From the NCBI GenBank assembly GCA_028274465.1, contig CM051455.1:73518489-73582488 (forward strand): 64,000 nucleotides of DNA, written 5' to 3'. The notes beneath the pieces were generated by a model, which saw nothing but the letters and a program-made list of their open reading frames with translations, searched no databases and had not been told where the DNA came from. How positions within the stretch are numbered: position 1 is the stretch's first letter; each line of letters begins with the position of its first letter. The position numbers and the translations under genes were made by a program. Source of the stretch: Plantago ovata. Taxonomy: Eukaryota; Streptophyta; Magnoliopsida; Lamiales; Plantaginaceae. Positions 46,891-57,261 of this stretch are shown here, piece after piece.

Positions 46891-47926
46891 CTCGTACGAC
46901 TCAAAACAGACTCAAATACATACTAGTGTAAAAATGAAACACACAAGTGATAAAATCAACAATCGAACTCCCCAAACCGTAATGTCTAGCCTAGCTTCTT
47001 CATCATGCAACATATCAACGTAACTACTACATGCAATACATCACATCATGCTCTTACTAGACAACCAATAACCTTGATAACAAGGTTTCAATTCATACCA
47101 TAGCAGCGCAAAAATTCGACCAGCATAAATCCTCAATCTCAACTAATAAGCATTCTATCGTCAAATCCACCAACATTACACCAATAAACAAATCCTTATG
47201 CTAGAAATCAAAGATAAAGACATAATGCATAACAAGATATATCATCTAATAGCAAAATACCCAAATCAACAATTTAAGCAAAATTGAGCATGCAATTGAT
47301 AGTAAATAACATGTCTAATCATATAAACAACATACCCATGCATCAAAAAAGCATAATTGAAGCTCAAAATAGAAAACCCCCAAATTCAAAAATTAGGGTT
47401 CTTAAAGATGATACCTCAGATCTGCAAATCTAACGAATTAGGATGAAATCTGTTCGGATAGGATGATAGATCATGTAATAGGCTTCGAATTAAGCTAAAG
47501 AACACTCAATTTGGTCAAGAAACGAAGAAGTTATGAAGATTTAGAAGCAAAATCGCACTTTTCGAGTTTTTTGGGAGTATGGATGAAGAAGGATGAAGAA
47601 AATAAGGTTTTGGGGTTGAAATCCGCGTTTTTTTAAGATCTGGGACTGTGGGGCGGTTCGCCCCGTGCTCCCCAATGCGGGGAGACGGGTCTCGATGTCA
47701 GAAAATGCGGTTTAAATCCCGAAACTAATTTTTTCAAAAAACCACTCGAAAAATCTCACTCGAACAAAAGCATATACGACAAACACATGAAGAAATTCGC
47801 ATATGAGAAGCAAATAGTTCAAGAATGAATGCATGCAGAAAAGCAGTAAAGAAAGCGATAAAAATTCCGGGTTGCCTCCCGGATAGCGTCATTGATTTAA
47901 GTCTTTGACTCGACTCCTGTCTGTGC

Positions 47927-49993
47927 CTATCTCCTCTTTTTGCGGGTACTAGACTTCCCGTTCATTGATCTCCTCTCCATGCCACGAACCTGTGAATAAG
48001 AAAGAATATAGGTTGCAAGACCACAATAGTGAGTAGTAATATCTGGCGGTTCTGGTGGATCAGGTATGGCTTGCAATACGTGCCGCTTGCCTTCCACTTC
48101 GATGGTGCAAGTTCTTTGGTAGATGTCCATCACGGAGCGTAGCTTGGTCAAGAATGTTTGCCCTAAGAGTATGACATCCCCCGTCCCAGGTGCAGATGCC
48201 GGCATAACTACGAAATTGGTGTATATAGATGCTTCACCAATCTTGACCAACACATTTTTCACAACTCCCTCGGGTCTCATAAAGGATCCATCCGCCAATT
48301 GTACAATAGCCCTTTGCTCAGATAGTTTTCTGATGTTGCTCTTTTCAAACACATTCAAAGGAATTATGTTTGAGTAGGATCCCGTATCTAGTGTGGCACG
48401 GACATTTTCAAGCTCACCAATCCCTACCTTAACATCAAAACTTTTAGGGAGTGGTTCGGAATCCTCTTGCTCCTCATCACTTGTGTCAGAACCTAGGCCC
48501 TTCTCTTCTTCCTCAGCCTGTAGAAGTTCTTCCTTCATGCAACCCTTGCACCTAACAACCTTCCTGATGGTGATTTCGTCAGGTACATCATCAGCTAATG
48601 TAATGGCATTCGACTTCACTGTGCTGCGAGGTAGTTTTCGGTCAATCAACTCTTGCATCTTTTGATGGGCAAGCCTAGTGCTCTCTTCCAACTTATCAAG
48701 CCTTGCCCTAGTCTTCTCAGAATCTTCCTCATAACGTTTGAGAAAACTTTGTGTGTGATCAACCATCTTCTGCAAGTTCTCCATCAGTAGAGCCGACTTC
48801 GGTGGCTCTTTCGGAGCGGGGTTTTCGCAGTGATCATTACCATAGTTTAGCCTACTACGGTCTTGGTTAGGTCCATAAGTTTGGTTAGCCGGTGCATATC
48901 CTTGATTGTTACGGTATCCTCTTCTCCAAAATCCACCTCGAGGATTCCTACCGTTTTGTCCGTAGCTAACTTCCTGAGTACCAAACTCCGTAGCAAAGCC
49001 TTCTTCTTCTCCTCCTCGAGCCCAGTTGCCATCATCGTATGCCAACTCTGATCTACACACATGGGCCCCATGCCCATAGTTCTTGCATATTCGGCATACT
49101 TCGTTCGAAATAGCTGTTCCGGTGGCGCTCTTGAGGACTTGTTTCAATTCGTTGGTGAAACACTCGAATTGATCCCCATTCCCCCTGTTCATAGGGGCTT
49201 CTTGAGTCGGTGGAGCTTCAGGTCCACGCCTCCTAACCATTGCTCTTGGGTCCTTGAACTGCGAACCCTTAGCAAGCCTTTCGAAAACTGCCTAGACAGC
49301 TTCTGCGGTTTCCTCCCAAATATTGCCTCGGCATTGGAAATCTACCACTTGTTGGTTCTCGAAGGTTAGTCCATTGTAGAAGTGTTGGACTAGGTCTGAA
49401 AGTTCAAAACCATGGTGAGGACATTTGTTCGTGAGATCTTGGAACCTCTCGAACGCGGTGTAGATGGTCTCATCATAGTCCTGCTTGAATCCAGTGATTT
49501 GCGCCTTAAGCGCGGTAGTGAGAGTGTGTGGGAAGTATTTCTCCATGAAAGCTGAAAAAACCTTTTCCCAAGTGTCCAGTGAGCCGGCTGGTAGAGAACT
49601 CAGCCATGACTTGGCTTTGTCGCCAAGTCCCATAGCGAAAACCTTCATCCTTAACTCATCCGTTGTTATGTCAGCTCCGGGCCGTGGGAGTTGGTTGACG
49701 AAATCATCGATATCGTTCAAGTACCCTATCACATCTTTCCTTGATAAGCCATAGAACCTCGGAAGTTGTTGGAATGCGTGGTTCTTGATGTCCAGATCTC
49801 GGGTTGCAGGCGAAAGAACAATCGCCGGTCCCCTCATACGATCCTTGGTGGGTTGAACCCATGCCTTCAGTGGTCTAGCTTCTGCCATTCCGTCGATTTC
49901 CTTGAAAAGGAGTCGCCTTCTTTGGTGGTAGACTCTATCGATCTCAGCAATTGAATCAGCAAGCGGTGTTCCTGCGGAACGTGTATTCGGCAT
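47927..49993 (-). pseudogene. gag-pro: Athila-like gag-protease of element C, one stop
   Basis: ATG at 49993 (MPNTRSAG). A single frame of about 690 codons runs to 47927, with just one TAG, at 49292-49294 (TGG in the ancestral frame). Gag core: FAMGLGDKAKSWL and YDETIYTAFERF, then NKCPHHGF. A CX2CX4HX4C zinc knuckle (CRICKNYGHGAHVC) lies at about 49098-49057. A Gly/Asn/Arg-rich linker, a coiled-coil-like EEDSEKTRARLDKLEE and an acidic segment follow. The protease has LDTGSYSNIIP and VILLGQTFL, and the protein ends RKKRR. It would package RNA and process Gag but encodes no replication enzyme. Confidence 0.92.
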
Positions 49994-50141
49994 ACACAAT
50001 CTGAAACAGACTAGGAAAGGTGATTAGAAATAAACTAGGAAAGTAGTATCAGAGAGAAATTAAAAAGGAAAACTAAAACTAATAGAATTAGGAATCTAAA
50101 GCTGTAAATAAAAACAAATTAAACAGAAAAAAGGAGTATAG

Positions 50142-50159
50142 TCCCCGGCAACGGCGCCA
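50142..50159 (-). promoter_or_regulatory. primer binding site, tRNA-Asp (element C)
   Basis: Plus-strand TCCCCGGCAACGGCGCCA is an exact copy of the plant tRNA-Asp(GTC) 3' end, 3 nt from the right LTR. Confidence 0.93.
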
Positions 50160-50162
50160 ATT

Positions 50163-51420
50163 TGATGAACGTTGTCAAGGTCCAGTCAAATAAATTTGTA
50201 ATTAAGCCAAAGGCAATCCACAACTACAACGAAAACCGTAGTGTAGTAGTAGAATGACTCGAGTGTCGTTCTCTCAGGACTATACTAGCTTTATCAAATC
50301 TAATTAAGAATATAAAACAGCAGATAGAAAGCAAAAGGGGGTTTCAAGCAGATAATGGAGATTGGTGATAGTATGGTCCTTCTTAACATAATGGGTCGAT
50401 AATCATGCATAAATTCCTCGGTCTTGCATAGAGATCTTTGAATCAATCTTGTGTCCTGCTGCAAGTATTAAGCACTACGAAGATAATTTGGTCTGACTAG
50501 TCAACACTACTGTCCTAATGTGTTCCGTAATTATTCAACACTACGAAGATAATTGGTCTGATGGTCGACTAGTGTCCATGCGTGCATAATAATCAATACA
50601 ACGAGAATTTTGGTTGCAACTGATCAACGAAATAAAGCAATGACACGGAGTATAATGCGCGATATAGCCATTAGCATGATTATCTTCCCTCGCTAAGAAT
50701 TCACATACTACCACCAATGATAAGTTTAGCTACTCATAATAGGCATGCAATCAATAGCAATCATAGAAGAAAACATATTGAAAGAAGAATAAAATAAGTA
50801 GATAAAAACTATAAGATACAAAGTTACCGAAGGTTGTCAATCTCCGGATGATTGCGATCCTACGCGCTCCAATCTGCTATGAAAAAGTATCCCCTAAGCT
50901 ATGGAACTCCCAGGACAGGCCCCAGAAAGTTCCTACCTAAAACTATAGAGAGAGGTGAGAAAGTAGGCTTGGAAAGATATGATTTTCGGAGAGAAAACTG
51001 AGCACTATATATAGGCCCCGAAATTGCCCGTGGCGGTTCGCCCCTCAGTGCGGCGGTTCGCCCCACAGCTATTTCGCGGAATTTTCGCATTTTCGACGCG
51101 GTTTTGGATTTCTTCACCTTTTCGGACTCGGTTTATGACTTCTAGTAGCCTTCTAACCTCCAGATTCGGCCCCTAGACTCCAAATCCTATTCGGAAACCT
51201 TCAGATACTCCAAATATGCTTCTGGAACACCAATTCCTTGTAGACTTCAATATAACTGCCCCGAAATCTCCGAATTTCAACCAAAACCTGTAAAATAAAA
51301 TCTAAAGGGAAACGTGACACTATTCTAATAAAATGTACTAAAATATAGCTAAATTAACATAGAGGATAGCTAAAATAGGTGAAAAAGACTCGAATGAAAG
51401 TGTAAAATACACATTCATCA
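50163..51420 (-). repeat. right (5') LTR of element C
   Basis: 1,258 bp, TGATGAACG to ACATTCATCA. TATA box about 51004-51013; two GC palindrome units (about 51028-51067). Confidence 0.95.
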
Positions 51421-54400
51421 TACCTCAATACCTCTTTCAGAAACTACATGTCCTAGAACAATGCCTTCTCTAACCATATAATGACTCTTCTCCCAGCTTA
51501 AGGTCAAGTTACATTCAATGCACCTTTTCAAAACTAGATCTAATCTTTGCAAGCATTCATCAAATGAATCACCAAAAAGGGAAAAATCATCCATGAAAAC
51601 TTCAACAAATTTAGTTACCATGTCGGAGAAAACAGAAAGAATGCACCTTTGAAAAGTGGCGGGGGCATTGCATAGTCCAAATGGCATCCTCCTATAGGCA
51701 AATGTTCCGAATGGGCAAGTGAATGTCGTCTTCTCCTGATCCTCCGGTGCAATCGGAATCTGGTAGAAACCTGATAAACCATCAAGAAAACAATAGAACT
51801 TTCGCCCCGCAAGGCGGTTTAGCATGTCATCTATAAATGGTAAAGGGAAGTGGTCTTTTTTAGTGGCGGCATTTAATCTTCTGTAGTCAATGCACATCCG
51901 CCATCCAGTGGTCTTCCTAACCGGTACCAATTCTCCCTTCTCATTCTCTTCCACCGTGACTCCTGATTTCTTAGGAACTATGTGTACCGGGCTCACACAT
52001 CGACTATCTGGAATGGGGTAAATCATATCAGCATCTGGCAACTTGATCACTTCCTTTTTTACTACCTCATGCATTGCTGGATTTATCCTTCGCTGGGGTT
52101 GCCTAACAGGTTTGGCATCTTGTTCTAGAGTGATGTTGTGCACGCATCTTGTAGGGCTAATTCCTTTGATATCGCTGATCCCCCATCCTATAGCTGCGGA
52201 ATTTTCCTTCAATACTTCAATCATCTTACTTTCTTCATTGTCGGAGAGATGTGAGGAGACAATCACAGGCTTTTTCTGATTTTCTCCCAAGTACACATAC
52301 TTGAGGTGCGCAGGAAGCGGTTTCAATTCTAAGCTAGGTTCTTCAGGAAACCCACTTCCTTCTTCTTCTTCATCTAAAGGTTCAAGTACCTCTTCTCCTG
52401 TGGGAATCTCTGGGGTGCTATCCATTATTTCGACTAGTTCCCTTGCTTCTTCGGTCATGTAGCACGTCTCAGCTTGCATTGTTAGTGCTCCCTCAAGTGG
52501 TTCGCGATTGCCATGGCTATGATGAAATTAGGGAATTACGGATTCGTAGCAATCGACAAATTTTAACTCCTCCGCAACTTCCTTATCTTGGATGCTACAT
52601 CCTACCAACTCAATCTTTTCGCCCATTACCTCCATGGTTATTTTCTTGCCCTTAAGTTCAAGGCATGTGTTGGTAGTTGCCATGAATGGTCTCCCAAGTA
52701 GTACTACGTGCTCACGGATATGGCTCTTTCCCTCGTCCGCGGACTTCATTACTACAAAATCTGCTGGAATTATCAATTTGTCCACTTTCACAAGGATGTC
52801 TTCTATTATCCTGACTGGCCTCTTCACACTTTGGTCTGCCATTTGGACCACCATATCAGTTGGTGTCAATTCTCCGAGTTCCAGGGCCTTGTATACCAAA
52901 TACGACATTAAGTTAATGCTAGCTCCTAAGTCAAGCATTGCCTGCGTAGTTCGTCCATTCCCTAAGGCGATGTCGATGATGAAGCTGCCAGGATCCTTTT
53001 TCTTTATGGGCAATCCGGCAATCGAGTTGACCGTTTCAACCCCATTCACTTCCTTCCCTGAACTAATCCTTTTGTTCTTGATCTCACGAAAGAATTTCGT
53101 ATAAGCTGGAATATTCTGGATTAACTCTAAGAGGGGCACATTGACTTCCACCTTTGACAGTCGTTGGAATAGGGGTGAATGTTGAATATCCTTCTTGGCT
53201 GGTTTGATCCAACTCGGGTATGGCACATGTGGCTTCGGAGGCACATACGGATTGGAGGATTTGTGAAGTCCTCCTGGCATACTAGTTCCTACCTCGACTT
53301 CATCATCATCTATGTCTATCACAGATGGTCTCGGTTCATCGTTCCTTTCCGGAATTTCTTGAGGTTCTTGGGAACTTCCGCTAACTTCTTCTTCTGTGCT
53401 TAGCCCTCTATTATTGATCTCAGTAGATGCCACCCGCTTAGGACGTACAAAGTTGGGAATTTTGGTCATCTTGCCTCCTCGGAGCAGTAGGTTCACCTCT
53501 TCGCACTCATTCTCCTCGGTAGCAACAACTGAAGGTTGCTCGGGATCAGCTTCAGATGTCTCATCGGCAGGACTAGGATTGACCGGTTCCCTGGAGTCGG
53601 GGGGTGATTCGCTCCTCACCTCTGGTGGTTTGCTCACTTCTTCCCGTGGGGTATCCTCGACTTCTTTACCGCACCTTCCACACTTCAGTAGGCTAAGTTC
53701 TTTGATAAGTTGCTCAGTTACTTCGATCGCTTCAAAAGCCTTCTCGATGCGAAGATTGTTCTCAGCTTGTCCTGCGTGTGCTACCTCGAAAACACTCTCA
53801 ATGGCTTTAATCCCTGCGTAAAACGCAAGTTCCTCCTCCTCACTGATGTCTTCGTCCTCAGAATAGCCTTCGTGTAACCCGTCAGTTTCGTCTTGATTTG
53901 AGTATATGTTGGCGACTTCATTCGACATTATTTTCTCGGATTGTGAGGATCCATTGGCGTACGTTTGAAAGACCTTCACTGCCTCTTCAACTGTACATTC
54001 TTCTAAACCTCCACATATCCCATCTATTTGAAGCCTTACTTCATCTCGTAGTCCTCCAACAAAAAACCAAATCAGCTCCCCATCGTCGAAACGGTGGTGG
54101 GGGCACTCACGTTTATACAGCTCAAATCGTTCATAGGTGTCACAGAACCGCTCGTATTCTCCTTGCTTGAAGTATTCGATCTGATTCCTTAGTGAAATCG
54201 TCTCATGGTAAGGCATGAAACGTGCCAAGAACTCCTCTACTACTTGGCTCCAGGCCTTCAGTGATCCTGGTGCTAACCTTGCTATCCATATCCTCAGTTC
54301 ATATCCCAAAGCAAAAGGAAATAATTTCCTGCATAATTGATCCTCGGTGAACCCCTTTGCTGGAACTTTTGCTACTTCCTCTTCATAGGACCTAATTAAG

Positions 54401-54558
54401 CTTATTGGATTCATATCCTCTCCTTCTTCGAACCTTGGTATCCTTCTCACTATGGTGCTTGTTACCTCGTACCCCGATAACTCTTCTTCCAAGTATATAG
54501 TTGACCCCCTCCGGACTTGCGAGAACGTCGGTGTCAAGCGGGCTTTTAAGGTCCTCAT
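51421..54558 (-). pseudogene. gag-pol: Athila gag-pro-RT of element D, one stop
   Basis: ATG at 54558 (MRTLKARL). 1,046 codons in one frame up to the C insertion, broken only by TAA at 52528-52530 after ESVIP. Gag core (about 54450-53900): FALGYELRIW, LAPGSLKAW, CPHHRF. No clear CCHC, only a CGRCGK pair. Linker Pro/Glu/Ser-rich (about 53690-53550). Protease LDLGASINLM (about 52930) and [38 protein letters not shown] and FMDD (about 51583-51597). Gag, protease and RT share one frame with no intervening stop other than the mutation, as in Athila. This is the most complete coding region here. Confidence 0.93.
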
Positions 54559-54790
54559 ACTTGGAAATCTATATAGGGATTAACTCAAAACTAAAAATTA
54601 GCCTCGTTAGAAATTTCGAAAAATCGAGAATAATTCTAGATATCGAATACTACTAAGGCTAGGAAAGGAGAATTAGAAATAGACTAGGAAAGCAGTATCA
54701 GAGAGAGATTAAAAAGGAAAACTAAAACTAGTAGAATTAGGAATTGAAAGCCGAAAATATAAACAAATTAAACAGAAAAAAGGAGTATAG

Positions 54791-54808
54791 TCCCCGACAA
54801 CGGCGCCA
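54791..54808 (-). promoter_or_regulatory. primer binding site, tRNA-Asp (element D)
   Basis: TCCCCGACAACGGCGCCA on + is one transition away from tRNA-Asp. The leader 54559-54790 resembles those of A and C. Confidence 0.9.
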
Positions 54809-54811
54809 AAT

Positions 54812-56126
54812 TGATGAACGCGGATGTCGTGCTCCGGATTCAGTCAAATAAATTTGTTATTTAGCCAAAGGCAATCCACAACTACAACGAAAACCGTAGT
54901 GTAGCAGTAGAATGACTCGAGTGTCGTTCTCTCAGGACTATAACTAGCTGTATCAAATCTAATTTGGAATATAAAAACAGCAAACAGATAGCAAAGGGGG
55001 TTCTAGCAGATAATGGAGATTGGTGATAGTATGATCCTTCTTAACATAACGGGTCGATAATCATGCATAAATTCCTCGGTCTTGCATAGAGATCTTTGAA
55101 TCAATCCAGTGTCCTGTTGCAATTATTAAGCACTACGAAGATAATTGGCCTGGCAAGTCAATCACTATTGTCCTAATGTGTTCCGTAATTATTCAACACT
55201 ACGAAGATAAACTCGCGCACAGGTCGACGAGGGTCCAATTGTGCATAATAATTAATACAACATACGAGAATTTAGGTTGTGCCTGATCAACGAAATAAAG
55301 CAATGACACGGAGTATAATGCGCGATATAGCCATTAGCATGATTATCTTCCCTTCGCTAAGAATTCACATACTACCACCAACGATAAGTTTTAGCTACTC
55401 ATAATAGGCATGCAATCAACAAAAATCATAGAAGAAAACATGTTGAAAGAATATAATAAAATAAGTAGAATAAAACTGTAAGATACAAAGTTACCGAAGG
55501 TTGTCAATCTCCGGATGATTGCGATCCTACGAGCTCCAAACTGCTATGAAAAAGAGTCCCCTAAGCTACGGACCCCCAGAACAGGCTCTGGGAAGTCCCT
55601 ACCTAAAACTACAGAGAGAGGTGAGAAAGTAGGTCTGGAAAGATATGATTTTCGGAGAAAACTGAGCAACTATATATAGGCTTCGAATTATTGTGGGACG
55701 GTTCGCCCCACACACGCGGCGGTTCGCCCGGTGTGGGGCGGTTCGCCCCACCTCTGTGGCGGTTCGCCCCGGAGAAAAATTCGCGGAATTCCGCATTTTC
55801 GACGCGTTTTTGGATTTCTTCCCCTTTTCGGACTCGGTTTCTGTCTTTTAGTAGCCTTCTATCCTCCAGATTCGGCCCCTAGACTCCAAATCCTATCCGG
55901 AAACCTTCAGATACTCCAAATAGGCTTATGGAACACCAATTCCTTGTCAACTTCAATACAATTGCCCGGAAATCCTCGAATTTCAACCAAAACTTGTAAA
56001 ATAAAATCTAAAGGGAAACGTGACACTATTCTAATAAAATGTACTAAAATATAGCTAAATTAACATAGAGGATAGCTAAAATAGGTGAAAAAGACTCGAA
56101 TGAAAGTGTAAAATACACATTCATCA
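54812..56126 (-). repeat. right (5') LTR of element D
   Basis: 1,315 bp, TGATGAACGCGG to ACATTCATCA, with TATA (about 55671-55680) and a palindrome array (about 55695-55775). Confidence 0.95.
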
Positions 56127-56141
56127 ATGCGGGGTATTACA

Positions 56142-56268
56142 AACTACCCCCTTAAAGCCTCGACGTCCTCGTCGAGCGTCTTAAGTGGTGGGGGTGACAC
56201 ACTGACAATAACCTTTACCAACCGTCCACCCGGTGCGGCTTTGGGTTGGTCTAGGCTCTGATACCATT
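56142..56268 (-). mobile_element. TRIM internal region with tRNA-Met PBS
   Basis: 127 bp. The PBS TGGTATCAGAGC (minus strand, 56266-56255) matches the initiator tRNA-Met type used by many plant LTR elements. A PPT (AAGGGGGTAGTT on the minus strand) sits at the other end. No coding capacity. Confidence 0.88.
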
Positions 56269-56479
56269 TGTAACGACCCGACCAATCCGGCCGGCGTGGT
56301 TACTCCTGGACGGACCCACACACGTCTCAACAGTATGATATTGTCCGCTTTGGCCTGAGCCCGCACGGATTTGCTTTTTGAATCACCCAAAAGGCCTCAT
56401 ACCATGTGAGAGTGGTGATCTAACATATAAACCCTTTATTCCAATCACTCTTAAGCGATGTGGGATGCGGGGTATTACA
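56269..56479 (-). repeat. TRIM LTR, intact copy
   Basis: 211 bp, TGTAACGACC to GGTATTACA. Minus strand starts TGTAATACCCCGCATCCCACATCG-like. Shares its last about 40 bp (GGCGTGGTTACTC to GTAACGACC) with the Cassandra-type LTR next to it, but has no 5S-like part. Confidence 0.88.
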
Positions 56480-56484
56480 AAATT

Positions 56485-56760
56485 TGTAACGACCCGACCC
56501 ATCCGGACGGCGTGGTTACTCATGGGCGCTCTCCGGGGTGATATGCTGGCCCCACAAACCAACAAGGGTTCTAATCCGCGCACTTTGTCCTCACTCGTGC
56601 ACGCTCCGGGAACTTTCCAGTGGGTCACCCATCCTAGAATTGCTCCAGAGCAAGCACGCTTTGAAGTTCTTCTAGGTGGATTCCCGAAAAGAAAGGTGCA
56701 CCTTGATGGTATGAGTAGCATTCTCAACCCTTTTAAGCTTCTGAAATCTGGGGCGTTACA
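56485..56760 (-). repeat. Cassandra-type TRIM LTR with 5S rRNA-like domain
   Basis: 276 bp, TGTAACGACCC to GGGCGTTACA. The minus strand contains a 5S rRNA-like segment (56600-56716). Cassandra TRIMs are known to carry a 5S-derived promoter region in their LTRs. No body of its own, so it is effectively a solo or array LTR. Confidence 0.85.
56600..56716 (-). other. 5S rRNA-derived domain in the Cassandra-type LTR
   Basis: On the minus strand TCATACCA is followed by AAGCGTGCTTG and AGGATGGGTGACC, the 5' end, box A region and box C of plant 5S rRNA in the right order and spacing. The intervening parts are diverged. Not a true 5S gene. Confidence 0.82.
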
Positions 56761-57261
56761 AAAACTAATGCGAAAGGTATGAAAAAAGGTCGGAGAAAGT
56801 ATGAAAAATGTAGAAACAGAAGCAACTATATATAGGAGTTCGGCACGCGTGGGGCAAGTCGCCCCAGACACCGGGCGAACCGCCTGGTGTGGGGCGAACC
56901 GCCCGGGAGCTCCAGTCGGCGAGAAATGCGTTTTTGACGCATTTTAGGTCTTCTTTTCCTTTTCGGACTCGGTTTTTGCATTCTAGTGACCTTTAAGCCT
57001 TGAAACTCGACCTCTAGACCTCAAATCTCATCCAGAACCTTCTAGATACTCGACGAATGCCCTCGGAACACCGATTCTTCGTTCTCTTCAATATAATTGC
57101 CCGGAAAATCACGTTTTTCACCTAAAACCTGAAAAATGCAAACTAAAGGGAAACGTGACACTATTCTAATAAAATGCACAATAATATAGCTAAATTAACA
57201 TAGAAGATAGCTAATTAGGTGAAAAAAGACTCGAATGAAGGTGTAAAATACACGTTCATCA
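56761..57261 (-). repeat. right (5') LTR of element E, outer part
   Basis: Resumes at AAAACTAATG after the composite and ends ACGTTCATCA. TATA at about 56827-56837; GC palindromes at about 56844-56912. With 33707-34392 it forms one LTR of about 1.18 kb. Confidence 0.92.

Larger units (their letters stand above)
45871..47926 (-). other. A/C-specific extra module of element C
   Basis: Collinear with A 9217-11257: GC palindrome block (about 47645-47695), splice-donor-like CTGAG/GTATC (about 47410), T-rich stretch, PPT/LTR-like motif (about 46925-46985), acceptor-like TTTGTAG/GTACC (about 46870), then open frames. Its retention in two independent insertions shows it was mobilised as part of the element. 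Confidence 0.6.
39336..51420 (-). mobile_element. non-autonomous Athila-type element C (gag-pro, no pol), interrupted by K
   Basis: TSD TACCT at 39331-39335 and 51421-51425. Left LTR 39336-40144 plus 44070-44527; right LTR 50163-51420. Removing K leaves about 8.15 kb, matching element A. The minus-strand order is PBS, gag-pro, extra module, 3' UTR. Inserted in D's RT between GIEV and DKAK. Confidence 0.94.
34595..56126 (-). mobile_element. Athila-type element D, interrupted by C
   Basis: LTRs at 34595-35907 and 54812-56126 (1,313 and 1,315 bp). The TSD is ATGCG at 34590-34594 and 56127-56131. The minus-strand order is PBS, gag-pro-RT (54558-51421), element C, RT end/RNase H/integrase (39330-37382), then 3' UTR. 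The left LTR begins TAATGAACG instead of TGATGAACG. D is the best preserved full-length Athila in the window and about 9.4 kb without C. Confidence 0.94.
34393..56760 (-). mobile_element. TRIM/Cassandra composite in E's LTR, itself split by D
   Basis: Flanked by AAAAC at 34388-34392 and 56761-56765. On the minus strand the order is a Cassandra-type LTR with 5S-like sequence (56760-56485), a 5-nt spacer, a second LTR (56479-56269), a PBS and 127-bp internal region (56268-56142), and a third LTR (56141-56132 plus 34594-34393) containing element D. The spacer AATTT equals the first 3 nt plus the last 2 nt of the internal region. The array could therefore be LTR-(deleted internal)-LTR-internal-LTR. 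No coding capacity. Confidence 0.8.
24387..57261 (-). mobile_element. Athila-type element E carrying the nested TRIM-D-C-K stack
   Basis: LTRs lie at 24387-25603 and at 33707-34392 plus 56761-57261. The TSD is GGACG (24382-24386 and 57262-57266). Removing E and one GGACG restores an open frame across the site in the antisense gene of I. On the minus strand the order is PBS, gag-pro (33510-31088), pol (31087-28281) and 3' UTR (28280-25604). All genes are present but broken. Confidence 0.93.

Noticed and set aside
56600..56716. A functional 5S rRNA gene
   Set aside because: Only box words and ends match; the middle is diverged and the segment sits within TGTAACG...GTTACA LTR ends typical of Cassandra.
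56383..56871. 162-codon open frame on the minus strand
   Set aside because: Runs across three different element boundaries (TRIM LTR, Cassandra LTR, E LTR), so it cannot be one gene.
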